Counted from the first letter of the stretch, positions 18,921 to 28,407 are shown. The stretch: 39,736 nt of DNA from Chitinophagaceae bacterium (GCA_007695095.1 REEL01000079.1:1-39736), one strand, 5' to 3'. Made by a program: numbers and translations. Notes: generated by a model from the sequence alone, not told the origin.

Positions 18921-19793
18921 ATGATAGAATTACCGGTAGTAAATAAAAAAGAAGAAAGAAGACAAAAGCCGAATTGGTTACGTGTAAAATTACCTACAGG
19001 CGAAAATTATAAGCATGTTCGCAAACTGGTAGACGAATATAAACTTCATACAATTTGTGAAAGCGGAAACTGTCCTAATATGGGAGAGTGCTGGGGAGCA
19101 GGTACTGCAACATTCATGATATTGGGTAATGTTTGTACGCGCTCATGCTCTTTTTGTGCAGTTGCTACAGGCAGACCAAGAGAACTTGATTATGATGAGC
19201 CAAGAAGAGTAGCGGAAGCAGTTAAACTAATGGAAGTAAAGCACTGCGTATTAACATCTATAAATGTTGATAATATTAAGCATGGAGGTGCTCCAATTTG
19301 GGCCGAAACGGTTCGGCAAATAAGGCTTTTAAGTCCGGGCACGACTATAGAAACTCTTATCCCTGACTTTAAAGGTTATGAACCCAGTATTGACATGATG
19401 ATAGAAGTGATGCCGGAAGTAGTTTCTCACAATATGGAAACGGCAGAAAGACTATACAGACTGGTAAGGCCTCAGGCCAAATATCAAAGAAGCTTGAATG
19501 TTATCAAAAGGCTGAAGGATGGTGGTTGTCGAACAAAGTCAGGATTTATGCTTGGATTGGGTGAAAAAGAAGAAGAAGTTTACAAACTGATGGACGATTT
19601 ACTGGAACATGGTTGCGATGTGTTAACAATTGGTCAGTATTTGCAACCCACAAAGATGCACCTGAATGTTGCAGAATATATAACTCCGGAGACATTTGCA
19701 AAATACAAGGAAATTGGTTTACAAAAAGGCTTTGATTTTGTAGAAAGCGGTCCTTTGGTCAGATCTTCCTACCATGCTGAAAGGCATTTATAG
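18921..19793 (+). CDS. lipA: Lipoyl synthase (radical SAM)
   Basis: A 290-residue enzyme that inserts two sulfurs into octanoyl chains on lipoyl domains of 2-oxoacid dehydrogenases and the glycine cleavage system. The auxiliary cluster cysteines are Cys46, Cys51 and Cys57 ([12 protein letters not shown]). The radical SAM triad is Cys72, Cys76 and Cys79 (CTRSCSFC). The C-terminal RSSYHA motif is present. The ATG at 18921 is chosen because MIELPVV... is the normal Bacteroidota start; the TTG at 18897 lies in the previous gene. One oddity: the usual SVxRDDLxDGG block reads [11 protein letters not shown] (113-123). A strong terminator follows. Confidence 0.96.
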   Translation: MIELPVVNKKEERRQKPNWLRVKLPTGENYKHVRKLVDEYKLHTICESGNCPNMGECWGAGTATFMILGNVCTRSCSFCAVATGRPRELDYDEPRRVAEAVKLMEVKHCVLTSINVDNIKHGGAPIWAETVRQIRLLSPGTTIETLIPDFKGYEPSIDMMIEVMPEVVSHNMETAERLYRLVRPQAKYQRSLNVIKRLKDGGCRTKSGFMLGLGEKEEEVYKLMDDLLEHGCDVLTIGQYLQPTKMHLNVAEYITPETFAKYKEIGLQKGFDFVESGPLVRSSYHAERHL

Positions 19794-19811
19794 AAGACAA
19801 AATAAAAATAA

Positions 19812-19844
19812 AAAAATGCCGGGTTAATTTAATCCGGCATTTTT
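19812..19844. terminator. Strong bidirectional terminator
   Basis: A 15-bp stem including ATGCCGG/CCGGCAT, flanked by A5 and T5, with an ATT loop and one G-T pair. It lies between the convergent lipA and DUF2784-like genes and covers the first two bases of the latter's stop codon. It works as a rho-independent terminator on both strands. Confidence 0.9.
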
Positions 19845-20214
19845 ATTTAGAATGAAAGAAGTTTACTTTAATGGATATAATCAATGCTATGAATGCCAGT
19901 CCGATTGTCAAAACCTCTGTTAAAGTATCTGATAGCCTAATTCCAATTAAGCGATCAATTAAATAAGTTACATAAGAACCCGGCAGGCCTACTTCACCCA
20001 TTTCCCGGAGTATGGTCCAGTGCCAGTCAGTAAGCGGACAATAGCCCCAACCATACCAGATTCCCAAAATAAACCATGAAGCAAAGGTTAAGCCCAGGAC
20101 GATAAGATGAGCTTTACGCAGAGGTTTCCATATCCAGGCAAATAAATTAAACAGGATTAAAATAAAATGAAAAATCAGGAAAAAATAATCCAATACAGGA
20201 TAGTAGGCTTCCAT
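19843..20214 (-). CDS. DUF2784-like small membrane protein
   Basis: A 123-residue protein with four hydrophobic segments (about 8-28, 36-54, ~76-90 and 98-117). The WYGWGYCPLTDWHW motif (53-66) and a following GLPGSYVTYL resemble the DUF2784 family. Function is unknown. It is followed by the shared terminator with lipA and lies 41 bases downstream of the erythromycin-esterase-like gene on the same strand, so it may be its operon partner. Confidence 0.7.
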   Translation of the reverse strand: MEAYYPVLDYFFLIFHFILILFNLFAWIWKPLRKAHLIVLGLTFASWFILGIWYGWGYCPLTDWHWTILREMGEVGLPGSYVTYLIDRLIGIRLSDTLTEVLTIGLAFIALIISIKVNFFHSK

Positions 20215-20255
20215 TTCATTTTGATTTAAAAAGTGCTTAAAAAAGCAATCTGAAA

Positions 20256-21617
20256 CTATCTTCTGTGTAAAGGTACCACAGGGCCTGTTTCAGGTATAAA
20301 TATCATTGCATTATATCGCAAAGGCAATACAGATGGCACATAATTTCCGAGCCGTTCTCTTTCAGGATGATAAATAACTCCAATAGCCCGGTGGCCAATT
20401 CTGTTTAGCCAATCGTTGTTTTCACTCAATTCCTCTTCCATTATGAAGTAAAAAGACTTGTTTGAAGAAATACCATTTAACAGATTTTCCAAGCTTCCTG
20501 AAATTCCTTCCGGAACATCAAAAACTCTTCTTTGCCCCTCCCATTCAGAAGCAGCCATAACCCGACCTCTGTGGGTAGAAAACCCAACGGCATATACCTT
20601 TTTAATTCCGTATTTTTCTTTACTTAAATGCCCTATATTAACCTGACCATTCAAACGCATATCTGTGGCAGATGCATCTCCAATGTGGGTGTTGTGAGCC
20701 CATACAATTCCGGCAGAATTATTACTATACTTTTCCTGGAGCCTCAGAACTGTTTCAAACATATGTACAGCGCGGGCATTCCATGACTCATCTTGACCAC
20801 TTATATTGAGTCTGTAATGAGCTTCTGCAGCTTTTACTACATAAATATTTTGCATTAAATAAAAGTATTTTTCAGGATTTCCTCTCTTAAGGTCTTGTAA
20901 ATTACTCTTGACAATACTGTAAACTTCACTAATTGGTCTTTCACAGGATTCTCCACCCTGAGCTACCTGACGAATATAATCCCCTACTCTGTCACGAAAA
21001 TCCATAAAACATTTTAATCGCTCCTGCACCTCCGGCGATATATCCGGCTTATGAGCTCTAACTACTCTAATGATTTCTCGTGCAGATTGCTGTTCGCCAT
21101 AAGCATCCATACCATAAAAGCCAATTCTTTCAGCGGGCTCTTTGTCTTTATTATAGTTTCTCAGCCACTCAACAAAATCGGCTACTTCGTTATTTGCCCA
21201 CATCCACAAAGGCCAACGCTCAATTTCTCTCAATACATTACGGGCATTTCCGTCGCGGTTGGATTTATGTTTTACATAATTATTCACATCATAAAGGCTT
21301 GCCCAGTCTCCTTCTACAGCTATAAACCCATAGTTGCCGCTTTTTACAAGCTCTTTGGTAATTTCAGCCCGCCAGGAATAAAATTCGGAAGTTCCATGAG
21401 AAGCTTCGCCTAATAAAACCAGTTCTCGTTTTCCGATGTCATCAATAAGTTTTTTCAACTCATGAGTTCGTTCAAAATAAACTTTTCTTTCTTCAATTCC
21501 TTTTATTAATTCTTTGTTTTCTGATTGTACACTTAACTCTCCGCTAAAGGCGGTTTGGGAGAAAAAGACTAAGAAAAGGCCTAATAGAAATGATTTGCTG
21601 ACAATAATTTTGTTCAT
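20256..21617 (-). CDS. Erythromycin esterase family protein, exported
   Basis: A 453-residue protein with a signal peptide (1-25, TAFSG). The Ere/EreC fold motifs are present: GEASHGTSEFY (70-80) with the catalytic-type His74, VEGDWAS (101-107) with Glu102, and WAHNTHIGDA near residue 300. Ere enzymes hydrolyse the macrolide lactone, but most relatives have no known drug activity, and resistance should not be assumed. Export suggests action in the periplasm. A TAGCTTTG motif on the minus strand at 21678-21671 could be its -7 element. Confidence 0.88.
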   Translation of the reverse strand: MNKIIVSKSFLLGLFLVFFSQTAFSGELSVQSENKELIKGIEERKVYFERTHELKKLIDDIGKRELVLLGEASHGTSEFYSWRAEITKELVKSGNYGFIAVEGDWASLYDVNNYVKHKSNRDGNARNVLREIERWPLWMWANNEVADFVEWLRNYNKDKEPAERIGFYGMDAYGEQQSAREIIRVVRAHKPDISPEVQERLKCFMDFRDRVGDYIRQVAQGGESCERPISEVYSIVKSNLQDLKRGNPEKYFYLMQNIYVVKAAEAHYRLNISGQDESWNARAVHMFETVLRLQEKYSNNSAGIVWAHNTHIGDASATDMRLNGQVNIGHLSKEKYGIKKVYAVGFSTHRGRVMAASEWEGQRRVFDVPEGISGSLENLLNGISSNKSFYFIMEEELSENNDWLNRIGHRAIGVIYHPERERLGNYVPSVLPLRYNAMIFIPETGPVVPLHRR

Positions 21618-21740
21618 GATTTTATTTTAATGGTTTAAAATACTAAACATTTTTGCTCAGGATTTATTCTCAAAGCTATAAAACTTTAGTTTAAGCTGAA
21701 TATTTTCTTTATAAGATAAATTCATTTAAGATAAAAAAAC

Positions 21741-21774
21741 TTTGGAAAAATTATAAAGTCATTGATTAGATTTG
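21741..21774 (+). promoter_or_regulatory. Bacteroidota-type promoter
   Basis: TTTGG at 21741 and TAGATTTG at 21767-21774 are separated by 22 bases, fitting the TTTG-N17-23-TAnnTTTG pattern of the primary Bacteroidota sigma factor. It stands 14 bases before the ATG of the FAD/Fe-S dehydrogenase, implying a 5' leader of under ten bases. Confidence 0.55.
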
Positions 21775-21788
21775 CATATATTGATTAA

Positions 21789-24743
21789 ATGAACCCAAGC
21801 GAAAGGATGAAAGCGCTTTCAGAAGCATTAAGAAATAATATAGAAGGAGATATCCTTACCGACGAACTAAGTCGTAATATTTATGCAACAGATGCTTCTG
21901 TTTATAAAGAGTTGCCACTTATTGTTGCATACCCAAAACACAAAAAAGATATACAGGAAATTGTAAAACTTGCCGGCAGCTATGATACTCCTGTTATCCC
22001 CAGAAGTGGAGGAACGAGTTTAGCAGGTCAATGTGTGGGCTCCGGAATTATCCTGGATGTTTCCAGGTATATGTGTGGGATTTTAGAGGTAGATGAAACC
22101 GATAGATGGGCAAGGGTCCAGCCGGGAGTAATTCGAGATGAACTGAATTTCATTTTAAAGGAAAAAAACTTATTTTTTGGCCCTAATACCAGTACAGCCA
22201 ATAGAGCTATGATAGGCGGAATGGCCGGAAATAACTCCAGTGGTTCTTATTCACTGGTTTATGGAACGACGAGAGACCATGTGATAGAATTGGAGATGGT
22301 TTTGCAAGATGGAAATCTTTATCGTTTTAAAAACATTGATTTAGAAAGCTTTAATGAAAAGTGTAATCAAAGTGATTTTGAAGGAGAACTATATCGTCAT
22401 ATTCACAAGCTTCTAACTGATGAAAACACCAAAGAACTTATAAGCAGAGTTTTTCCTAAAAAAAGTATTCACAGAAGAAACTCCGGCTATGCATTGGATA
22501 CACTCCTGGATTCCGCTCCATTTGGAGGGAAAGAGCCCTTTAATTTTTGCAAACTTTTATGCGGCACAGAAGGTACTCTTGGAATTATAACCGAAATTAA
22601 AGTTAATCTTTCTCCCCTCCCTCCTCCTTGCAGTGTTTTAATTGGAGTACATTTTGAAAGTATACAGTCAGCACTGGATTCTGTTATCATGATTTTAGGT
22701 CACAAGCCCAGAGCTGTGGAGCTGATGGACAAAATAATTCTGGATTGCACAAAAGAAAATATAGCTCAGCAATCCAATCGTTTTTTTATAAAAGGTGATC
22801 CGGAAGCAATCTTACTGATTGAGTTTGCTGATGAAACGGACAATTTGGTTGATGAAGCAGGAAGAGCGTTAATTACTGAATTAACGGAAAATGAAATCGG
22901 TTATCACTATGCTGTTTTAAAAAATGAAAATATACATAAGGCCTGGACATTACGGGCTGCCGGTCTTGGAGTTTTATCAAATATCAAGGGGGATTCTAAA
23001 CCGGTGGCAGTGGTTGAAGATACTGCTGTAGACCCTACAGATTTAAGTGCATATATAGCAGAGTTTTCAAAATTAATGCATTTGTATGGACAGAAAGCAG
23101 TTTATTATGCCCATGCAGGTGCCGGGGAGCTGCACTTAAGACCAATTTTAAATTTGAAAGAAAAGTCTGATGTAAAAAAATTCAGAGATATCGCCCGGGA
23201 TTCTGCCTTATTGGTAAAAAAATATAATGGTTCATTAAGTGGTGAGCATGGCGATGGAAGAGTGCGTTCTGAATTTATTGAAACCGTTATGGGAAAAGAG
23301 GCTGTCACTCTATTTGAATCGGTCAAAGATACCTGGGATCCAAAGGGAATTTTTAATCCGGGAAAGAAAGTCCGGCCCGTAAAAATGGATGAAAATTTAC
23401 GTTATGAATCCGGAGAAGCTACTAAAGAAATTAATACAAAACTCAGCTTTGAAGAATCCGGTGGTTTTTTAAGGGCAGTGGAAAAGTGTAATGGATCGGG
23501 TGACTGTAGAAAACTCGCGCTTAGTGGTGGCACAATGTGCCCAAGTTACATGGCCTCCCGGAATGAAAAAGACACAACCAGAGCCAGAGCAAACGCCCTC
23601 AGACAATATTTAACTAAAAGTAAAAAAGAAAATCCCTTTGATGAAAAAGATTTAATGGAGGTGCTGGACTTGTGCATATCTTGCAAAGGCTGTAGTTCAG
23701 AATGTCCTTCAAATGTTGATATGGCATCTATGAAAGCTGAATTTCTGCACCAATATTATCTCACAAACCCCATCCCTTTCCGAAGTCGGCTCTTTGCTTC
23801 TTTGAACAGCATTAATAAAACGGCTACTCATTTCTCGGGTCTTTCTAACTGGATGATGAATAACAGCCCTTTTTCAAAAGGGATTAAAAATATGCTTGGA
23901 ATAAGCCCCGGGAGAAAACTTCCTGAATTAAGCGGCAATGACTTAGTAAAATGGTGGAAAAAAAATAAATCAAAATATGCTCCCAAAGCTAAAAAGGGAA
24001 CCGTCTACTTCTTTACAGATGAATTTACCCGATTCAATGATACAAATATTGGTCAAAAAGCGATTCTTTTAATATCGGCTTTAGGCTATGAAGTAGTTAT
24101 TCCGGAGCATGAGGAAAGTGGACGAATTCATATATCCAAAGGGTTTTTGGATAGAGCCGCCATCTTAGCTGAAAAAAATGTTAAAGTTTTTAGTGAATTT
24201 ATTTCTGAAAACTCACCATTGATAGGCACTGAACCATCGGCGATTTTTACTTTTAGGGATGAATACCCTAAATTGGTTAAAGCATCTATGGTAAAGGATG
24301 CAAAAAAAATAAAAGCAAACACATTCACGGTGGAGGAGTGGTTGTCCGGCTTATTAATCGAACAAAAAGATCTTTCAAAATTATTTAAACCTCAAAAAGG
24401 TTTTACCTATCATTATCATGGTCATTGTCATGAGAAATCACTTTCACAAAAAGGGCTGACTCCAACCCTTTTTCAGTCACTTTTAGAAGTGAATCTATTC
24501 AATATACCTTCCGGTTGCTGCGGTATGGCCGGTTCTTTTGGTTATGAGAAAGAGCACTATGAGTTTTCTGAAAAAATTGCCGAATTAGTACTGCTGCCCT
24601 ATATCAGAAAGCTCTCTGAACAGGACATTATTTTAGCATCAGGTACCAGTTGCCGGCATCAGATTAGAGATTTTACTGAAAGGGTTGCCTTACATCCGGT
24701 TGAAGTTTTGTTTGAGGCATTGAAAGAAAAACCGGAATTTTAG
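21789..24743 (+). CDS. Fused FAD/Fe-S 2-hydroxyacid dehydrogenase (GlcD-GlcF/YdiJ-like)
   Basis: A 984-residue fusion. The N-terminal FAD_binding_4 domain (~35-175) has IPRSGGTSLAGQCVG and NRAMIGGMAGNNSSG. The FAD-oxidase C-terminal domain follows (~270-535; HAGAGELHLRP, LSGEHGDGR). A 4Fe-4S ferredoxin region (~565-690) contains CISCKGCSSECP, and a CCG domain at the end has SGCCGMAGSFGYE. This is the plan of YdiJ, D-lactate or D-2-hydroxyglutarate dehydrogenases, which feed electrons to quinone or other carriers. The exact substrate cannot be read from sequence. It stands alone with its own promoter. Confidence 0.92.
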   Translation: MNPSERMKALSEALRNNIEGDILTDELSRNIYATDASVYKELPLIVAYPKHKKDIQEIVKLAGSYDTPVIPRSGGTSLAGQCVGSGIILDVSRYMCGILEVDETDRWARVQPGVIRDELNFILKEKNLFFGPNTSTANRAMIGGMAGNNSSGSYSLVYGTTRDHVIELEMVLQDGNLYRFKNIDLESFNEKCNQSDFEGELYRHIHKLLTDENTKELISRVFPKKSIHRRNSGYALDTLLDSAPFGGKEPFNFCKLLCGTEGTLGIITEIKVNLSPLPPPCSVLIGVHFESIQSALDSVIMILGHKPRAVELMDKIILDCTKENIAQQSNRFFIKGDPEAILLIEFADETDNLVDEAGRALITELTENEIGYHYAVLKNENIHKAWTLRAAGLGVLSNIKGDSKPVAVVEDTAVDPTDLSAYIAEFSKLMHLYGQKAVYYAHAGAGELHLRPILNLKEKSDVKKFRDIARDSALLVKKYNGSLSGEHGDGRVRSEFIETVMGKEAVTLFESVKDTWDPKGIFNPGKKVRPVKMDENLRYESGEATKEINTKLSFEESGGFLRAVEKCNGSGDCRKLALSGGTMCPSYMASRNEKDTTRARANALRQYLTKSKKENPFDEKDLMEVLDLCISCKGCSSECPSNVDMASMKAEFLHQYYLTNPIPFRSRLFASLNSINKTATHFSGLSNWMMNNSPFSKGIKNMLGISPGRKLPELSGNDLVKWWKKNKSKYAPKAKKGTVYFFTDEFTRFNDTNIGQKAILLISALGYEVVIPEHEESGRIHISKGFLDRAAILAEKNVKVFSEFISENSPLIGTEPSAIFTFRDEYPKLVKASMVKDAKKIKANTFTVEEWLSGLLIEQKDLSKLFKPQKGFTYHYHGHCHEKSLSQKGLTPTLFQSLLEVNLFNIPSGCCGMAGSFGYEKEHYEFSEKIAELVLLPYIRKLSEQDIILASGTSCRHQIRDFTERVALHPVEVLFEALKEKPEF

Positions 24744-24754
24744 CGATTTACCAA

Positions 24755-24786
24755 TTTGGATAATTTAAACATTTATATTATGTTTG
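24755..24786 (+). promoter_or_regulatory. Bacteroidota-type promoter with an almost absent leader
   Basis: TTTGG (24755-24759) and TATGTTTG (24779-24786) are correctly spaced. The ATG of the next gene is only 3 bases downstream of the -7 element, so the mRNA would be leaderless or nearly so if this promoter is used. Confidence 0.45.
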
Positions 24787-24789
24787 AGA

Positions 24790-25908
24790 ATGAAAAATAT
24801 AAATGTTAAAACAATCGTATCGATTTTATTCAGTATTTTTTCTCTATTGATAACATCAAAAGAATCTCATGCTACACATGGTGCAGCTGCATATATGACT
24901 TTTAAAGCTGTCCCGGATACATCGGGTTTTAGTTATCATGTTTATTTAACTTATTATACAGACCCAATTGGTGGAGTTGACAGACCTTCTCTTACTGTTA
25001 ACATGGGGGATACGAATATTCAATTAAATAGAATAAACGGTTTGATTGCTCCGGGAGATTCAATTCCGGGTGGAGAAATAACACCATATGGTTTTAAAAA
25101 AAGTATATACTCCGGCATTCATACCTATAATGATCTTGCTCCATTCCGTGTAATTTCTTTTACGGATCCAAATAGAGTTGCCGATATCGTAAATATGACA
25201 ACTTCTGTTAATGTACAACTTTACATTGAAGACACGTTGTTTATGCTTGACCCTTCTATATATGGATATAATGAACCTCCGATTTTCACTTACGATAATT
25301 TGGTAGACATAGCTTTGTTATATGAACCTTACTATTTTAACTTTAACTTTTTTGACATTGATGGGGATAGTTTAAGTTTTAAATTAGTAGAGCCGCTTCA
25401 ACAAACCGGGTCAAGTGTGCCCGGCTATATCTTTCCTGAAGATGTAATGGCCGGACCTGACAATCAATTTTCTTTAAATGAACTCACCGGAGAGATCAGT
25501 TGGAATGCACCTCAAGCTACAGGACTTTATCTCATTAGTATTTTGCTTACAGAATACAGAAATCAGGTTAAGTTGGCCACGTATCAGTTTGATTTTCTGA
25601 TAAAAGTGATTTTAGGACCAAATTCTGTAACGGATGTGTTTAATAATACTGAAGAAATTGAAGCTTATCCGAATCCCTTTTCAGACTATATTGAGATATT
25701 CACAAACCTAAATCAAACAAAGGATTTAAACGCTTATTTGTATGACAGTTCCGGAAAATTAGTCCATCAAAGCAGTCATAATGTACAATCCGGAAAAACA
25801 AATACCAGGATAAGCGTACCCGATCAAATCCCTGCCGGCTATTATATACTCAAACTTAAATCCTCGTCTGAGAACAAATTACATCAGATTCGGGTAGTAA
25901 AACAATAG
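24790..25908 (+). CDS. Secreted protein with T9SS type A sorting domain
   Basis: A 372-residue protein from the ATG at 24790; a TTG two codons upstream is unlikely. The signal peptide (~1-28) ends in SHATHG. The N-terminal ~200 residues are beta-rich with no family I recognise. A putative Ig-like/cadherin-like stretch lies at about 185-270 (FDIDGDSLSFKL... GEISWNAPQATG). The C-terminal T9SS type A sorting domain (TIGR04183 type) starts at AYPNPFSDYIEIF (about 290) and ends with IPAGYYILKLK and IRVVKQ. The protein should be exported by the type IX system and attached to or released from the cell surface. Confidence 0.85.
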   Translation: MKNINVKTIVSILFSIFSLLITSKESHATHGAAAYMTFKAVPDTSGFSYHVYLTYYTDPIGGVDRPSLTVNMGDTNIQLNRINGLIAPGDSIPGGEITPYGFKKSIYSGIHTYNDLAPFRVISFTDPNRVADIVNMTTSVNVQLYIEDTLFMLDPSIYGYNEPPIFTYDNLVDIALLYEPYYFNFNFFDIDGDSLSFKLVEPLQQTGSSVPGYIFPEDVMAGPDNQFSLNELTGEISWNAPQATGLYLISILLTEYRNQVKLATYQFDFLIKVILGPNSVTDVFNNTEEIEAYPNPFSDYIEIFTNLNQTKDLNAYLYDSSGKLVHQSSHNVQSGKTNTRISVPDQIPAGYYILKLKSSSENKLHQIRVVKQ

Positions 25909-26244
25909 CTTGCAGAGCTTAAAACCTTTCCCGTTCGGCAAGATTTTTTTCAAATGGAGTGAATAAGTTTTTTTTATTGAAATTGCCATAAAGTATTTAA
26001 AAACTCGCTAATACAAACTAATTTCCCGGGTAGCTGCTAGGCCTAAGGTTATTATAGGAAACTGAGGTGATTTTTTTATTTTATTTACTTTATTCAAGTT
26101 TATTAAATGAGTGATATAATCAAAAACACTAAACAAACATTAAAATTGAGTTATTAAAATGTTTTTATTGTATAATTTATTATAGTTATAAATAAATCCT
26201 GTTTTTTTATTGTGGATTTTCTTAAATCATTTAAATTATTAACT
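25909..26244. other. 336-base intergenic region, no gene seen
   Basis: AT-rich gap between the T9SS cargo gene and the lipoprotein gene. I see no ORF, no terminator with a good stem, and no full TTTG/TAnnTTTG promoter. The last ~33 bases before 26245 are in frame with the lipoprotein (GTG at 26212), but this extension would spoil its signal peptide. Confidence 0.5.
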
Positions 26245-26835
26245 ATGTATTTGTACAAGAATTATTTTATTATTATTTGCTTAGCCTTTTTATTTGTTTC
26301 CTGTATTAAAGAAGATGATGAAGAAGATGCAGAGGAAGAAATCATTGCAACTTTTAATCTTTCAGGAGCAGGAATTGGCGGCTTATATGAAGGGGACAAT
26401 ACTTTGATAGGAATACATTATAATGAGGAAGATGAAAGTGAAGCCAGTACTAATTGGTCAACAACTCCTCCTCAGGGAGAAGGTACATTTTGGAGATTAG
26501 AATTCGGACGAGTAGATAAACCCAGACTTGACTTGGACCCCGGCACCTATATAATTGGTAATGTTGATGATCTGGCAAATGGAGATGCAGATTTAATGGT
26601 TGCTTTTCAGCATCACAGCAACCCTCAGGGTTTTCCCTTTCTATGGGGAGCATTGGGAGATGCGAGTGGCACATTAGTAGTTACACATGAAATAGGAGAG
26701 TATGCGTATGGAACTTTTGAATTTACTGCAAGTGATAATAATATAGACGGAACTTTAGATCAGCCCCCACTTGATGATATTATTGTAACTAATGGTAAAT
26801 TCAGAGCTTATAAAAAGGCTTTTGTTTTTCAGTAA
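26245..26835 (+). CDS. Predicted lipoprotein of unknown function
   Basis: A 196-residue protein from the ATG at 26245, chosen because it gives a clean lipoprotein signal: charged N terminus, hydrophobic core, and lipobox FVSC with Cys near residue 20. The cysteine is followed by IKEDDEEDAEEE, an acidic stretch like the Bacteroidota lipoprotein export signal that sends proteins to the cell surface. The mature part is beta-rich with an acidic bias and no family I recognise (DPGTYIIGNVDDLANGD, FEFTASDNNIDGTL). It is a single gene with no related neighbour. Confidence 0.75.
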   Translation: MYLYKNYFIIICLAFLFVSCIKEDDEEDAEEEIIATFNLSGAGIGGLYEGDNTLIGIHYNEEDESEASTNWSTTPPQGEGTFWRLEFGRVDKPRLDLDPGTYIIGNVDDLANGDADLMVAFQHHSNPQGFPFLWGALGDASGTLVVTHEIGEYAYGTFEFTASDNNIDGTLDQPPLDDIIVTNGKFRAYKKAFVFQ

Positions 26836-26921
26836 ATCCGGTCTTTACAAAACAGTTTTAGATTTCTGCACTTAAATTTTTCACTTCAATTTGATATTCC
26901 GAGAGTTTAGTAAGTTGAATT

Positions 26922-26950
26922 TTTGGAAAATTTAATATTTTATAGATTTG
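26922..26950 (+). promoter_or_regulatory. Bacteroidota-type promoter
   Basis: TTTGG from 26922 and TAGATTTG at 26943-26950 with a 17-base spacer. It precedes the second AlkD-like gene by 58 bases. Confidence 0.55.
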
Positions 26951-27008
26951 TTATGTTCTATGAAGTCAATTTATGCTGATAGTCATTTAATAATACAAAT
27001 TGTAAAAC

Positions 27009-27650
27009 ATGAAACGATCTTCTAAAGCAGAAAACATTTTAAGCCAAATCAATAGCAATACAAAGTTAGGTGATTTACGTAAAATGGCTAAAGAGATTAA
27101 AAAAGACCATGAATTAGCAATGGAGCTTTGGTCAAGTGGTGAATTTTTGCCCCGGCAATTGGCCATCTTGATAATGGACAAAAAACAGCTGACAGAAGAT
27201 TTACTTAAAAAGCTTGATAAAGATATGCAAGCGCAATCATATGATGAGCGAAATAACCTAATGGATTGGTTAATGGCAAATCAGCTCACCAAAGATAAAA
27301 AGACCATAGCATTGATAGAATCATGGGAAAACAGCCCCTCTGCTCTTCAAAGACGGACTTTTTGGTATTATCAAGCCCGATTGAGGTGGGCAGGACAAAC
27401 ACCTCCTGATAACACTGCAGATTTACTATCAACAATGGAAGCTAAAATTATGCATGAAGAGCCGGAAGTTCAATGGGCCATGAATTTCACCGCCGGCTGG
27501 ATTGGAGTTTATGAAGATAAATATCGTACTCGCTGTATAAAGCTGGGAGAAAAGTCCGGTCTTTACAAAGGCGAAAAAGTAGCAAAAGGCTGCACCCCCA
27601 ACTATTTGCCGGAATTCATTTCTATTGAAGTTGAAAAAAGAAAAAAGTAA
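27009..27650 (+). CDS. DNA alkylation repair protein, AlkD-family (second)
   Basis: A 213-residue all-helical protein of the DNA_alkylation/AlkD superfamily. It lacks the SWWDTVD-type helix of the first paralogue but has HEAT-repeat-like helices with FLPRQLAILIMD, LMDWLMANQL and RRTFWYYQARLRW. The ending GCTPNYLPEFISIEVEKR is common in this Bacteroidota subfamily. It likely binds DNA and may excise or sense alkylated bases. It is a distant relative rather than a recent duplicate of the gene at 14314. It has its own promoter and a hairpin terminator. Confidence 0.85.
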   Translation: MKRSSKAENILSQINSNTKLGDLRKMAKEIKKDHELAMELWSSGEFLPRQLAILIMDKKQLTEDLLKKLDKDMQAQSYDERNNLMDWLMANQLTKDKKTIALIESWENSPSALQRRTFWYYQARLRWAGQTPPDNTADLLSTMEAKIMHEEPEVQWAMNFTAGWIGVYEDKYRTRCIKLGEKSGLYKGEKVAKGCTPNYLPEFISIEVEKRKK

Positions 27651-27689
27651 TTGAGGGGTCTCAGTACTCCGTGATTCAATTTTCAAAAA

Positions 27690-27711
27690 GTTGATGAATC
27701 GACTGTTTTTT
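27690..27711 (+). terminator. Candidate terminator of the second AlkD-like gene
   Basis: GTTGA/TCGAC stem with a TGAA loop followed by TG and six T residues, 40 bases after the stop codon. The stem is short and has one G-T pair. A larger inverted repeat (TCCGTGA 27668-27674 and TCACGGA 27737-27743) encloses it. Confidence 0.4.
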
Positions 27712-27798
27712 AATGAAGCCAAAATTTCATTTTCAGTCACGGATTTCATGCAAACTCAAATGACTGTTTGCGCTAGAATTAAAGAGAAGTCTAATGTT

Positions 27799-28407
27799 TT
27801 ATTTTGAATCAAAAAATTGATCATACTCTACTTCCACGACAATTTCATTCCTACGGTTAATAACTTGATATGGTGGGTTGTAGCCTAAAAAGCTAAAGTT
27901 TCCTTTATGTTTAATATTATTTTTTTGAAGTTGCTCAATAAGCTGTTCCTGATATTGGTTTATTTTTTTATCATTTGCCCAACCTGAAAATTTAATAACA
28001 GCCATTACTTTTTCCTTTTCTTCTATAAATTCTATTTCTTTATTATTCGGAAGGGGTAAGTCTTCTTTTGTGTAATTAGCCGGTACCATAAATCGCATTT
28101 CTGACTCTTCTCCAAAAGACATGCTTACCGGAGTTGTCATTGCAATTTTTTCTTTAGCAGCATTTCCTCCAAATATATAATCGGCCAAAATTCTAAAACC
28201 TTTGCCGGAAACCTGACTGTAGCTGTTACCTGACAAACGAATTTTAGTAAACAATGCGCTGCTGTAATGTCGAATTTCTATATCGTCAAATCGTTTTATT
28301 ACTTCGTAAGCATGTTGCTCAGTTTTATTGGATGAATTATTAACAATAAATTGAGCTGCCAGAAAGAAGGTGACTATTACAATAAACACAATTAGTAAAG
28401 TTTTCAT
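27799..28407 (-). CDS. SOUL-family heme-binding protein
   Basis: A 202-residue protein with an N-terminal membrane anchor or signal (1-24) and a SOUL domain (about 32-200). Typical stretches are YEVIKRFDDIEIRHYSSALF, GFRILADYIFGGN and KIAMTTPVSM, then FMVPANYT and a C-terminal LGYNPPYQVINRRNEIVVEV. SOUL proteins bind heme or related tetrapyrroles. The membrane N terminus suggests an exported or anchored form facing the periplasm. The gene is convergent with the second AlkD-like gene and borders the accessory region. Confidence 0.9.
   Translation of the reverse strand: MKTLLIVFIVIVTFFLAAQFIVNNSSNKTEQHAYEVIKRFDDIEIRHYSSALFTKIRLSGNSYSQVSGKGFRILADYIFGGNAAKEKIAMTTPVSMSFGEESEMRFMVPANYTKEDLPLPNNKEIEFIEEKEKVMAVIKFSGWANDKKINQYQEQLIEQLQKNNIKHKGNFSFLGYNPPYQVINRRNEIVVEVEYDQFFDSK

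Noticed and set aside
20256-21617. Macrolide resistance gene
   Set aside because: Only family membership is visible; most exported Ere-like proteins have no shown resistance role.
26212-26244. GTG start for the lipoprotein
   Set aside because: It adds a polar stretch before the signal peptide; the ATG at 26245 gives a clean lipobox signal.
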